From contig DGQR01000047.1 of the NCBI GenBank assembly GCA_002390825.1, forward strand, positions 1 to 13,864: DNA of 13,864 nucleotides, read 5' to 3'. Made by a program: the position numbers and the translations under genes. Below are positions 6,522 through 13,507 of this stretch, in pieces (positions within the stretch are counted from its first letter, which is position 1; every line of letters starts with the position of its first letter). The stretch comes from Rhodoferax sp. UBA4409 (lineage in GTDB: Bacteria; Pseudomonadota; Gammaproteobacteria; Burkholderiales; Burkholderiaceae_C). Below the pieces are notes generated by a model that ran no database searches, was not told the origin of the DNA, and saw only the letters and a program-made list of their open reading frames with translations.

Positions 6522-7318
6522 AGATTCAACTGCTCTCAGACCTTCACCTGGAGGCGCACCCTCATTGGCAAGCCACGCCGCTGCCCGGCGCTGACCTACT
6601 GGTGCTCGCGGGCGATATCGGCTCGTACCAGCCCGGTTCCCAGCTGGCGGGAGACGACTTCGGGCTGGAGCGCTTTTCGCCCCTGCACGGCTGGCCGGTG
6701 CCGGTGCTGTTTGTGCCGGGCAACCACGAGTACGACACCCTCGACTTTGACGAGGCCCACACGCGCCTGCGCGCGACCTGTGCCCGCTTAGGCGTTCAGT
6801 GGCTGGAGCGCGAGGCTATGGTGATGCACGGCGTGCGCTTCATCGGCACCACGCTGTGGACCGACTTTGATGCGCTGGCCGCGAGTGAGCCGCCCGAGCG
6901 GCAACTCAAGGCGCGAGAAAAGGCATTCCGCGCTGCCAACTATTACCTGAAGAAAGCCTTGGTCTCCCGCCACGGTGCACCATGGCTCGCAGAAGGCCTG
7001 CGCGAGCAGGCCATGACCTGCCAAGCATGGCTGCGCGCGGCTCTTTCAGAGCCGCACCAGGGGCCCACGGTAGTGGTGACCCACTTTGCCCCCAGCTTGA
7101 AAAGTGCCGATCCGCGCTACGGCATGGTGCCCGGCACCGCAGGCTTTTGTAATGCGCTGGACGATTTGCTCCCCGCAGCAGACCTGTGGCTGCACGGCCA
7201 CTTGCACGCCCCGAGCGACTATCGCGTGGGCCGCTGCCGTGTGGTGGCCAACCCGCTTGGCTATGTGCGCAAAAACGAGCAATTGGGCTTTCGGTCAGAC
7301 TTTTTGATCGAGGTCTGA
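6518..7318 (+). CDS. Calcineurin-like metallophosphoesterase
   Basis: Predicted cytosolic phosphoesterase with a two-metal centre; the substrate is unknown (phosphodiester, nucleotide or phosphoprotein are all possible). 266 residues. Metal-binding motifs appear in order: DLH (Asp8, His10), GDIGSY (Asp33), GNHEYD (Asn69, His70), THFAPS (His189) and GHLHAPS (His228, His230). The start at 6518 gives MKIQLLSDLHLE, the standard family opening, and overlaps the LysR stop as ATGA. There is no independent ribosome site, so translation is probably coupled. A longer frame opening at 6434 is only read-through of LysR sequence in another frame. Co-transcription with LysR suggests shared control, but the two need not share a pathway. 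Confidence 0.93.
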   Translation: MKIQLLSDLHLEAHPHWQATPLPGADLLVLAGDIGSYQPGSQLAGDDFGLERFSPLHGWPVPVLFVPGNHEYDTLDFDEAHTRLRATCARLGVQWLEREAMVMHGVRFIGTTLWTDFDALAASEPPERQLKAREKAFRAANYYLKKALVSRHGAPWLAEGLREQAMTCQAWLRAALSEPHQGPTVVVTHFAPSLKSADPRYGMVPGTAGFCNALDDLLPAADLWLHGHLHAPSDYRVGRCRVVANPLGYVRKNEQLGFRSDFLIEV

Positions 7319-7328
7319 CACTCCCCCG

Positions 7329-8222
7329 CTACAAATCCATCACGGCAGCCGGCCGCAAATAACTGGCAAAGCGCGGCACCCCCTGCGCAGTGAGGCCCCG
7401 GTAGCGGAACGTGACCCAACTACCCACCGCCGGCGGGTCTGCGCGCTCGGCATCGGTGAAGCCGCTTCCGAGTTTGAAACGATGCACTTTGGCACCTTCA
7501 GTGGCGCGCCACTCGACCCACAGCGCGCCGGTCTGGCCCTGCAAACGGCCTTGCCCCGCTACATGCGAGAGCACACGGGCTTCGGCGTCTTGAAACTGCT
7601 TGAGCTTGACCAAGTCTGCCGAGCGGCCCGCCTGGTATAGCGCGCTGGCCCGGTGCAACATCAAGCCCTCACCACCCGCGCGGGTGGTATCCGCCAGCAG
7701 CGCCTGCAAGCCCGCAGCATCCGGGGCAGGGCTTTGCAGTACGGGTAGCACCCATGCCTGTTGCATGGATTGCACTGCGGCGAGGAGCGCTGCATAACGG
7801 GCTTCAAAGCGTCCACCCTGCGCAGGCAAGTCGAACACCATGTAACGCAGGCCACGCCAGGCAGCATCGTCCGGCGACTCTCGCCGCGCGGTGGACACCG
7901 CCTCGGCAAAGCGCCCGCGGCCCGCCCACAACTCACCATCCAGCGCAAAGGCGGGCCAACCCGCGGTAAACCAAGCAGGGGCTTCGATGCGATGGCCGCC
8001 CCGCGTGAGCAATTGACGGCCATCCCAGTAGGCGCGTACCCCATCGTATTTTTCGCTGACCCAGGCATCGCGTCCGGCAAAGCTGGGCGTGTGCTCGGTG
8101 GCCAGCATCAAGGCGGGGCGGTTGTCCGCCTGCACCGTGCCGGCCGGCAACATGGCAGCGAGCACACTGGCGCCTAGCCATTTCAAAGAGCTACGGCGCC
8201 GGGTAGATAGCGCAATGACCAT
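7329..8222 (-). CDS. ligE: Exported ATP-dependent DNA ligase, Lig E type
   Basis: Minimal ATP-dependent ligase that seals nicks through an enzyme-AMP intermediate. 297 residues. Nucleotidyltransferase motifs: I EKYDGVR with adenylated Lys58, III DGELW (95-99), IIIa YMVFDLP (128-134), IV EGLML (185-189), V LVKLK (204-208), then an OB-fold with FKLGSGFTD (249-257). There is no extra DNA-binding domain, as in Lig E. An N-terminal signal precedes the catalytic core: TRRRSSLK followed by a hydrophobic stretch and a predicted cut after VQA (residue 32). The twin Arg could route it to Tat. The ATG at 8222 is chosen because GGAGG (plus-strand 8228-8232) lies 5 nt upstream; the frame extends 30 codons further, but that would cover the divergent promoter. 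Lig E enzymes are periplasmic or extracellular and have been linked to DNA uptake and biofilm DNA. Converges on the phosphoesterase gene with a 10-bp gap. Confidence 0.93.
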   Translation of the reverse strand: MVIALSTRRRSSLKWLGASVLAAMLPAGTVQADNRPALMLATEHTPSFAGRDAWVSEKYDGVRAYWDGRQLLTRGGHRIEAPAWFTAGWPAFALDGELWAGRGRFAEAVSTARRESPDDAAWRGLRYMVFDLPAQGGRFEARYAALLAAVQSMQQAWVLPVLQSPAPDAAGLQALLADTTRAGGEGLMLHRASALYQAGRSADLVKLKQFQDAEARVLSHVAGQGRLQGQTGALWVEWRATEGAKVHRFKLGSGFTDAERADPPAVGSWVTFRYRGLTAQGVPRFASYLRPAAVMDL

Positions 8223-8246
8223 ACATGCCTCCAGAGGGGGTGTTTC

Positions 8247-8260
8247 TTGACTTAGCTCAA
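8247..8260. promoter_or_regulatory. FNR/CRP-family binding site
   Basis: TTGA-CTTAGC-TCAA: exact TTGA-N6-TCAA core of the FNR/Anr/Dnr/CRP superfamily, with C and C at the inner positions. The centre is 8253.5. It lies between the divergent Lig E and Usp genes. Confidence 0.6.
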
Positions 8261-8281
8261 ATCCGCATCTAAGGGCTGTTT

Positions 8282-8287
8282 TACACT
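8282..8287 (+). promoter_or_regulatory. -10 box of the Usp gene, class II activator spacing
   Basis: TACACT (4/6 match). A start about 7-8 nt downstream, near 8295, puts the FNR-type box centre at -41.5, the standard class II activation distance. No good -35 is present other than the box itself. Confidence 0.45.
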
Positions 8288-8310
8288 GAACCCACAACCA
8301 GGAGATAACC

Positions 8311-8733
8311 ATGAAGATTTTGCTCGCTGTCGATGGAAGCTCTTACAGCAAAAAAATGCTGGCCTACCTGAGCACGCATGAAGCGCTCTTGGCTCCCGGC
8401 CACGACTACACCGTGTTCAACGCCCAAACCGCCTTGCCCCCACGGGCCAAAGCGGCACTTGGCAAAAGCACCGTGGACGCCTACCACGCCGAAGAGGCGG
8501 CCAAAGTCCTGTCGACCACCACCAAGTTTTTGAAGCGCCATGGCATTGATGCCAAGGTGGAGTGGAAGGTAGGACCCGCCGGCAGCCTGATCGGCAAGCT
8601 GGCGGAGGACGGGCAGTTTGACCTTTTGGTCATGGGCTCCCACGGCCACAGTGCCCTGGGCAACCTGGTCATGGGCTCGGTCGCCACGCAGGTCTTGGCC
8701 CACTGCAAAACGCCGGTCTTGCTGGTCCGCTAA
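8311..8733 (+). CDS. Universal stress protein (UspA family)
   Basis: Cytosolic stress-survival protein of the nucleotide-binding Usp fold, 140 residues, single domain. It opens with KILLAVDGS (beta-1, Asp8) and ends with the ATP-binding signature G-2x-G-9x-G-S: Gly109, Gly112 and Gly122-Ser123 in MGSHGHSALGNLVMGS, then TPVLLVR. It is therefore of the ATP-binding type rather than the UspA type that lacks the motif. AGGAGA (8300-8305) lies 5 nt before the ATG. An FNR-type box and a class II-spaced -10 suggest induction when oxygen is low. It stands alone: divergent from Lig E, convergent with the aldo/keto reductase. No strong terminator was seen in the 53-bp gap after it. Confidence 0.95.
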   Translation: MKILLAVDGSSYSKKMLAYLSTHEALLAPGHDYTVFNAQTALPPRAKAALGKSTVDAYHAEEAAKVLSTTTKFLKRHGIDAKVEWKVGPAGSLIGKLAEDGQFDLLVMGSHGHSALGNLVMGSVATQVLAHCKTPVLLVR

Positions 8734-8786
8734 CCTCTACCGGCTCAAGCACTGCGGGCTTTACCGGCGCTGCTCACCGGCACTGT

Positions 8787-9770
8787 TCACCAGCGCTGGT
8801 GCACCAAAGGTTTGGCGTATTGCTCATAGACATCCGCCAAGGCCTGTATGGTGGCGTGGCTAAGCAAAGGCATATCCGCTGCGGCGACGTTGTCGCTCAC
8901 TTGGGCGGGGTTCTTGCCGCCGGGGATGCTGCAGGTCACTGCCGGATTCATCTGGATCCAGCGCAAGGCCATTTGCGCCATGCTCATGCCCGCGGGCACC
9001 AGCGGGCGCATGGCCTCGACTGCCTGTAAACCGACCGCAAAGTCCAGCCCCGAGAAGGTTTCGCCTTTGTCGAACGCCGCGCCTTCGCGGTTGAAACCGC
9101 GGTGGTCGTCTTCTGCAAAGGTGCTCTGGGCACTCATCTTGCCGCTGAGCAATCCGCTGGACAGCGGCAAGCGGGCCAGAATGCCCACGCCCCGCTTTTG
9201 TGTTTGCTCGAACAGCAGCTCCGCCGGGCGCTGGCGGAACAGGTTGTAGATGATCTGCACACTCTGCACCCCGGGGTACTCGATCGCCTTGAGCGCTTCT
9301 TCCACTTTCTCAACACTCACGCCGTAGTGGCGCAGCTTGCCGGCGGCCACCAGGTCGTCCAGCACGCCGAAGACTTCGGGCATGTAAAACACGTCGGTCG
9401 GCGGGCAGTGCAGTTGCAGGAGGTCGATCGCCTCGGTCTGCAGGTTTTGCAGGCTGCGCTCCACAAAGGCAGTCAGGTTGGCGGGGGTAAAACCGGCTGC
9501 CACATGGGGCACCAGCCGGCGGCCGGCTTTGGTGGCTACATAAAACGGCTCGCTGCGCTCCTTGCGCAGGCGTGCCAGCAGGCGCTCGCTGCGGCCATCG
9601 CCATACACATCGGCGGTGTCGAAGAAGTTCACCCCCAGGTCCAGCGCACGGTGCAGGGCGGCCATGGAGTCCTTGTCATCCACCTCACCCCAGGTGCCCC
9701 CAATGGCCCAGGCGCCGAAGCTCACAGTGGAAACATTCCAGCCGGTACGGCCGAGAGGACGGTATTGCAT
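8787..9770 (-). CDS. Aldo/keto reductase
   Basis: NAD(P)H-dependent oxidoreductase with a TIM-barrel fold, cytosolic, 327 residues. The catalytic tetrad is complete: Asp51 and Tyr56 in FFDTADVYGDGRSE, Lys81 in VATKAG, His121 in LLQLHCP. The opening MQYRPLGRTGWNVSTVSFGAW is typical, and SIPGGKNPAQVSDN near the C-terminus is the cofactor phosphate-binding region. The ATG at 9770 has only a weak GGAAA upstream. It lies downstream of yjfF on the same strand, 85 bp away, with a repeat hairpin between. It may therefore act on sugars brought in by the transporter (as sugar dehydrogenase or reductase), but that is inference from position; the family is broad. Confidence 0.93.
   Translation of the reverse strand: MQYRPLGRTGWNVSTVSFGAWAIGGTWGEVDDKDSMAALHRALDLGVNFFDTADVYGDGRSERLLARLRKERSEPFYVATKAGRRLVPHVAAGFTPANLTAFVERSLQNLQTEAIDLLQLHCPPTDVFYMPEVFGVLDDLVAAGKLRHYGVSVEKVEEALKAIEYPGVQSVQIIYNLFRQRPAELLFEQTQKRGVGILARLPLSSGLLSGKMSAQSTFAEDDHRGFNREGAAFDKGETFSGLDFAVGLQAVEAMRPLVPAGMSMAQMALRWIQMNPAVTCSIPGGKNPAQVSDNVAAADMPLLSHATIQALADVYEQYAKPLVHQRW
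8788..8801. repeat. 14-bp perfect palindrome at the aldo/keto reductase stop
   Basis: CACCAGC-GCTGGTG overlaps the last codons and stop of the reductase gene; a second palindrome, GGTGCACC, overlaps it at 8799-8806. Three imperfect 13-14-nt units (each with CTG-N-TCACC or a near form) run from about 8768 to 8807. No T-run follows, so it is a poor terminator. Confidence 0.5.
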
Positions 9771-9787
9771 AAAGATTTCCGGTGTTG

Positions 9788-9853
9788 TTTGCTATGAATT
9801 CAGGAGCTGCTTGCGCACATTCAATGGGCGCAAGCAGCCTATTTGACTCTAAA
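9788..9853. repeat. Intergenic REP-like hairpin element (Comamonadaceae type)
   Basis: GCTGCTTGCGC (9806-9816) and GCGCAAGCAGC (9828-9838) form a perfect 11-bp stem with an 11-nt loop. It is flanked by TTTGCTATGAATTCAGGA on the left and CTATTTGACTCTAAA on the right. The stem, the GCTAT-AT-rich left flank and the TTTGAC right flank resemble a dispersed intergenic repeat I recall from Acidovorax/Rhodoferax/Polaromonas genomes. It lies in the gap between yjfF and the reductase and has no T-run. The hairpin is certain; repeat membership is from memory. Confidence 0.6.
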
Positions 9854-9855
9854 GT

Positions 9856-10824
9856 TCAAACCCCCGGCTTGCGACCGGCTTCAAACACCCGCTGCAGCAC
9901 ACAGAACACAAACAGCAGGGCTCCGATGACGATGCGGGTCCACCACGAGCTCAAGGAGCCGTCGAACATGATCAAGGTCTGGATCACGCCCAGGGTCAGA
10001 ACCCCGAACAGCGTGCCCACCATGTAGCCCCCCCCGCCGCTGAGCAAAGTGCCGCCTATGACCACGGCGGCAATCGCGTCCAGCTCGAGCCCCACGGCGT
10101 GCAGGCCGTAGCCCGAGAGCATGTAGAAGGTAAACACCACGCCGCCCAGCGCCGCACAAAAGCCGCTCAAGGCATACACCAGCACATTGGTGCGCGCTAC
10201 CGGCAGGCCCATGAGCACGGCCGAATGCTCGGAGCCGCCTATGGCATACACCGTGCGGCCGAACTCAGTGCCGTGGGCCACAAACACGGCAGCTACCAAC
10301 ACAGCCAGCGCCAGCACCGCGCTGATGGACACCATGGGACCGCCCGACCATAGGTGCAGCCGGGTTTGCGCCAGCACGGTGTAGGCCTCGTCGGTGATGC
10401 TGATGGAGTCGATGCTGATCAGGTAGCACAGCCCGCGCGCCAGGAACATGCCCGCCAAGGTGACGATGAACGGCTGCAGACGGAAGCGCTGGATCAACCA
10501 GCCCATGAAGGCGCCGAACAGCGTGCCCATGCACAACACCAGTGGAATGGCAGCCATCAGGTCCCAATGCAGGTGTTGCACCAGTTTGGCCAGCACGATG
10601 GTGCTCAGTGCTACCACCGAGCCCACCGACAGATCGATCCCGCCGGACAGGATGACGAAGGTCATGCCCACGGCCACGATGACAAGGAAGGCGTTGTCGA
10701 TCAGCAGGTTCAGGAACACCTGGGGCGACAGAAAGCCGGTGTACGACACCGCCCCGAACACTGACATGGCAGCGAACAGCGAGATGGTGGCCGCCAGGGG
10801 AATGTATTTGCTCTGGAGTTTCAT
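9856..10824 (-). CDS. yjfF: Sugar ABC transporter permease, YjfF type
   Basis: Inner-membrane permease of a ribose/galactose-class importer; in E. coli YjfF pairs with YtfT for galactofuranose uptake. 322 residues, largely hydrophobic with about 8-10 membrane segments. It matches the YjfF sequence pattern I recall: IDNAFLVIVAVGMTFVILSG (42-61), GIDLSVGSV (62-70), LQPFIVTLAGMFLARG (116-131), VGLELDAIAAVVIGGTLLSGG (244-264) and FDGSLSSWWTRI (287-298). The start at 10824 overlaps the ytfT stop as ATGA, so translation is coupled. It is the last transporter gene; the repeat element and the reductase follow. The substrate is inferred from the E. coli counterpart; other pentoses or hexoses are possible. 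Confidence 0.93.
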   Translation of the reverse strand: MKLQSKYIPLAATISLFAAMSVFGAVSYTGFLSPQVFLNLLIDNAFLVIVAVGMTFVILSGGIDLSVGSVVALSTIVLAKLVQHLHWDLMAAIPLVLCMGTLFGAFMGWLIQRFRLQPFIVTLAGMFLARGLCYLISIDSISITDEAYTVLAQTRLHLWSGGPMVSISAVLALAVLVAAVFVAHGTEFGRTVYAIGGSEHSAVLMGLPVARTNVLVYALSGFCAALGGVVFTFYMLSGYGLHAVGLELDAIAAVVIGGTLLSGGGGYMVGTLFGVLTLGVIQTLIMFDGSLSSWWTRIVIGALLFVFCVLQRVFEAGRKPGV

Positions 10825-11888
10825 GCATGGCTCCCGGCAGCGGGGCGCACCACCCAGCCGCGCACGGCGCGGCGGAACTCTGCCGACTGCATCAGCATGA
10901 CCACAAATACCACGGCGGCCTTGACCACGAGGTTGATCTCAGGCGGCACGCCGATGGAATAGATGGTCGATGTCAGCGTCTGGATGATCAGCGCGCCAAT
11001 CATGCTGCCCGCCAGCGTGAAGCGCCCGCCGGTGAGCAAGGTGCCACCCAGCGTGACCGCCAGAATGGCGTCCAGCTCCAGCAGGTTACCGGCGTTGTTG
11101 CCGTCCGCGCTCTTCACGTTGGAGCTGATGATCAGGCCGGCAATGCCCGCCGTCAGCCCGCAAAAGGCATACACACAAATGCTGATGAGCCGCTCCCGCA
11201 CGCCGGCTACACGGGCCGCTGCGGGGTTGATGCCGATGGCCTGAATGAACAAGCCCAGCGCGGTGCGGGTGACCGCCAGATGCATCAACAGATAGACAAA
11301 GCCCGCGATGAACAGCGCAAAGGGCAAGCCCCACAGATAGCCACTGCCGATATAGAAATACGGCGGGTAGTAGACCGTGACGATCTGTCCGTCCGTGAGC
11401 AACTGCGCCACACCACGGCCCGCCACCATCAGGATCAGCGTGGCAATGATGGGCTGCAGGCCGATCTTGGCCACCAGCACCCCGTTCCAAAGCCCGCAAG
11501 CCAGAGCAGTGAGCAGGGCGCACACGATAGCCAGCCACATGGGAAAGCGGCTCACATGCTGGGCCACACCATCGGTGATGACCAGCTTACCGCCCACCAT
11601 CAGGGCCGCTACCGCCGCACTGATGGCCACGGTAGCGCCCACCGAGATATCAATGCCGCGGGTGGCAATGACCAGCGTCATGCCTAGCGACACCAGCATC
11701 AGTGGTGCGGCGCGGTTCAGGATGTCGATGACGCTGCCGTAGAGATGGCCATCGCGCCACTGCAGCATCCAGAAGCCGGGATTCAGGCTGGCGTTGACCA
11801 TCAGGATCAGGATCAGCGTGACCACCGGCCACAGCAAAGGGTGCGCTTGCACCCGCTTCACAAGGGAAGGTGTGTTCGCCATGCTCAT
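10821..11888 (-). CDS. ytfT: Sugar ABC transporter permease, YtfT type
   Basis: Second inner-membrane permease of the importer, 355 residues. It resembles E. coli YtfT: NPGFWMLQWRDGHLYGSVID (36-55), LNRAAPLMLVSLGMTLVIAT (57-76), GIDISVGA (78-85), LQPIIATLILMVAGRGVAQL (144-163), LELDAILAVTLGGTLLTGGR (270-289) and GVPPEINLVVKA (313-324). The start at 11888 (MSMANTP) is chosen because it overlaps the ytfR stop as ATGA; a second in-frame ATG at 11882 is an alternative. The frame stays open about 700 nt further into ytfR in another frame, but that is GC-rich shadow. Co-expressed with ytfR and yjfF. Confidence 0.93.
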   Translation of the reverse strand: MSMANTPSLVKRVQAHPLLWPVVTLILILMVNASLNPGFWMLQWRDGHLYGSVIDILNRAAPLMLVSLGMTLVIATRGIDISVGATVAISAAVAALMVGGKLVITDGVAQHVSRFPMWLAIVCALLTALACGLWNGVLVAKIGLQPIIATLILMVAGRGVAQLLTDGQIVTVYYPPYFYIGSGYLWGLPFALFIAGFVYLLMHLAVTRTALGLFIQAIGINPAAARVAGVRERLISICVYAFCGLTAGIAGLIISSNVKSADGNNAGNLLELDAILAVTLGGTLLTGGRFTLAGSMIGALIIQTLTSTIYSIGVPPEINLVVKAAVVFVVMLMQSAEFRRAVRGWVVRPAAGSHA

Positions 11889-13423
11889 GCCTGCCCCGCA
11901 ATCATGGCGTAGACCGCCTGGTCGTTCGTGCCGGCGGGCAGCTCGCCCACCTTGGCGCGGTCGCGCAGCACCACGATGCGGTCGGAGACGCGCACCACTT
12001 CTTCCATCTCGGAGGAGATGAACAGCACCGCCATCCCCTGTTTGGCCAGTGCCAGTATCTCGTTCATGATTTCCTGCTTGGCGGCGATGTCGATGCCGCG
12101 CGTGGGTTCGTCCAATATCAACAGGCTGGGTTGAGTCGCCAGCCAGCGGGCCAAGACGGCTTTTTGCTGGTTGCCGCCTGAGAGCTGCCCGATGGGCGTG
12201 TCCACATCGGCGGTCTTGATGCCCAGGGCTTTGACATAGCCCTCGGCCAGCGTGGTTTGTTGCACCCGGCCTATGGCGGGCCACAGGCCTTGGCGGGCCT
12301 GCAAGGCCAGCACGATGTTTTCGCGCACCGAAAGCTCGGCAATGATGCCCTCGGCCTTGCGGTCCTCCGGGCACAGGCCCAGCCCCAGCTGGATGGCGGT
12401 AACGGGCGAGTCCATGCGCACCGTTTTGCCATCGAGCGTGATCTCGCCCGCATCGCTGCGGTCCAGTCCGAAGAGCAGGCGCGCCAGCTCGGTACGCCCC
12501 GAGCCCAGCAGGCCGCCCAGGCCCACCACCTCGCCCCGGCGAATGCCGAGGTCCATGGCTTTCACATGGCCACGGCGGTTGAGCGCTTTGGTTTGCAGCC
12601 ACTCCGGCGCCTGCGCGCGGGCTTCATCAGCAGCGGCGTCTGCACTAGACGCAGGAGCCAGCTCGCGCCCCACCATGGCGGCAATCAGGGCGTTGTGGCC
12701 CAGCGCTGCCGCCGGGTACTCGCCGACCAACTCGCCATTGCGCAACACGGTAATGCGGTCGCACAGCGCATAGACCTGGTCCAAAAAGTGGGTCACAAAC
12801 AAGATGGCCATGCCCTGGTCGCGCAGCTGGCGCAGCACGACGTAGAGGCGCTCTACTTCTTCATCGTCCAGGCTGGAGGTGGGTTCGTCCAATATCAGCA
12901 CCTGGGCCGAGATGCTCAGGCCTCGGGCGATGGCGACCATTTGCTGTACTGCGACCGAGAAGCTAGCCAGCGTCTGGGTGACATCAATGTCGAGGTTCAG
13001 TCGTGCCAGCAGCGCACGCGCATCGCGGTGCATGGCGGGCCAGTCAATGGCCCATGCACCGGCGAGCCCCTTGCGCGGGTAACGGCCCGCAAATATGTTT
13101 TCAGCCACCGACAAGTTGGCGCACAAATTGACCTCTTGATACACCGTGCTGATGCCCAGGCGCTGGGCGTCTAGCGTGGATGTGGCGCGTATGGAGCTGC
13201 CGTTGAGCCGCATGTCGCCTTCATCGGCCTGGTAGACGCCGGTGAGCACTTTGATCAGGGTAGATTTGCCCGCGCCGTTCTGGCCCATCAGCGCATGGAC
13301 TTCACCGGCATACAGCCGCAGTCCCACGCCCGAGAGCGCCCGCACGGGTCCGAACTGTTTGGCAATGCCGGAAAGCTCCAGCACCGGTGCCACAGCCTGC
13401 GCCGTTGGTGGTGTGTGTGTCAT
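11885..13423 (-). CDS. ytfR: Sugar ABC transporter ATPase with two nucleotide-binding domains, YtfR type
   Basis: Cytosolic energy-coupling subunit of the importer, 512 residues with two fused ABC domains as in RbsA/MglA/YtfR. Domain 1: Walker A GQNGAGKST (47-55), signature degenerated to FSVAVQQ (155-161) as in E. coli YtfR, Walker B VLILDE (175-180), switch His212. Domain 2: degenerate P-loop GLLGSGRTE (304-312) lacking the Lys, intact LSGGNQQ (414-420), Walker B LLILDE (434-439). This one-good-half-each arrangement is normal in the family. The ATG at 13423 has little Shine-Dalgarno match and starts only about 11 nt after the T-run of an intrinsic terminator behind ytfQ, so expression depends on read-through or processing. 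It overlaps ytfT by 4 bp. Confidence 0.95.
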   Translation of the reverse strand: MTHTPPTAQAVAPVLELSGIAKQFGPVRALSGVGLRLYAGEVHALMGQNGAGKSTLIKVLTGVYQADEGDMRLNGSSIRATSTLDAQRLGISTVYQEVNLCANLSVAENIFAGRYPRKGLAGAWAIDWPAMHRDARALLARLNLDIDVTQTLASFSVAVQQMVAIARGLSISAQVLILDEPTSSLDDEEVERLYVVLRQLRDQGMAILFVTHFLDQVYALCDRITVLRNGELVGEYPAAALGHNALIAAMVGRELAPASSADAAADEARAQAPEWLQTKALNRRGHVKAMDLGIRRGEVVGLGGLLGSGRTELARLLFGLDRSDAGEITLDGKTVRMDSPVTAIQLGLGLCPEDRKAEGIIAELSVRENIVLALQARQGLWPAIGRVQQTTLAEGYVKALGIKTADVDTPIGQLSGGNQQKAVLARWLATQPSLLILDEPTRGIDIAAKQEIMNEILALAKQGMAVLFISSEMEEVVRVSDRIVVLRDRAKVGELPAGTNDQAVYAMIAGQA

Positions 13424-13433
13424 GTTCTACGTG

Positions 13434-13463
13434 AAAAAAGGCCTGCAGCCGAAGCCGCAGGCC
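13434..13463 (-). terminator. Intrinsic terminator/attenuator between ytfQ and ytfR
   Basis: On the minus strand: GGCCTGC (13457-13463), a mismatch, two further pairs closing a TTCG loop, GCAGGCC (13440-13446), then six T (13434-13439). It lies 41 nt after the ytfQ stop and just before the ytfR start, a common device for making binding protein in excess over membrane components. Confidence 0.75.
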
Positions 13464-13489
13464 AAAACGAATGACCGAAGCTAACTAAC

Positions 13490-13507
13490 AGGAGATCAAG
13501 GAGATCA
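13490..13507. repeat. Tandem 9-bp duplication at the ytfQ stop codon
   Basis: AGGAGATCA occurs twice in direct succession (13490-13498 and 13499-13507). On the minus strand each copy begins with TGA, so the ytfQ stop codon is repeated in frame nine bases downstream. It may be a small slippage duplication. Confidence 0.7.

Noticed and set aside
8223..8312. 30-codon N-terminal extension of the Lig E gene
   Set aside because: It would cover the FNR box and the Usp promoter and bury the signal peptide; GGAGG before 8222 marks the start.
8768..8807. Imperfect 13-14-nt repeats and palindromes as a CRISPR or terminator
   Set aside because: Units are adjacent without spacers and no T-run follows; they largely encode the reductase C-terminus.
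11889..12602. Upstream extension of the ytfT frame into ytfR
   Set aside because: The extension translates to Arg/Gly/Pro/His-rich sequence overlapping the conserved second ABC domain of ytfR; the ATGA overlap at 11885-11888 is the natural start.
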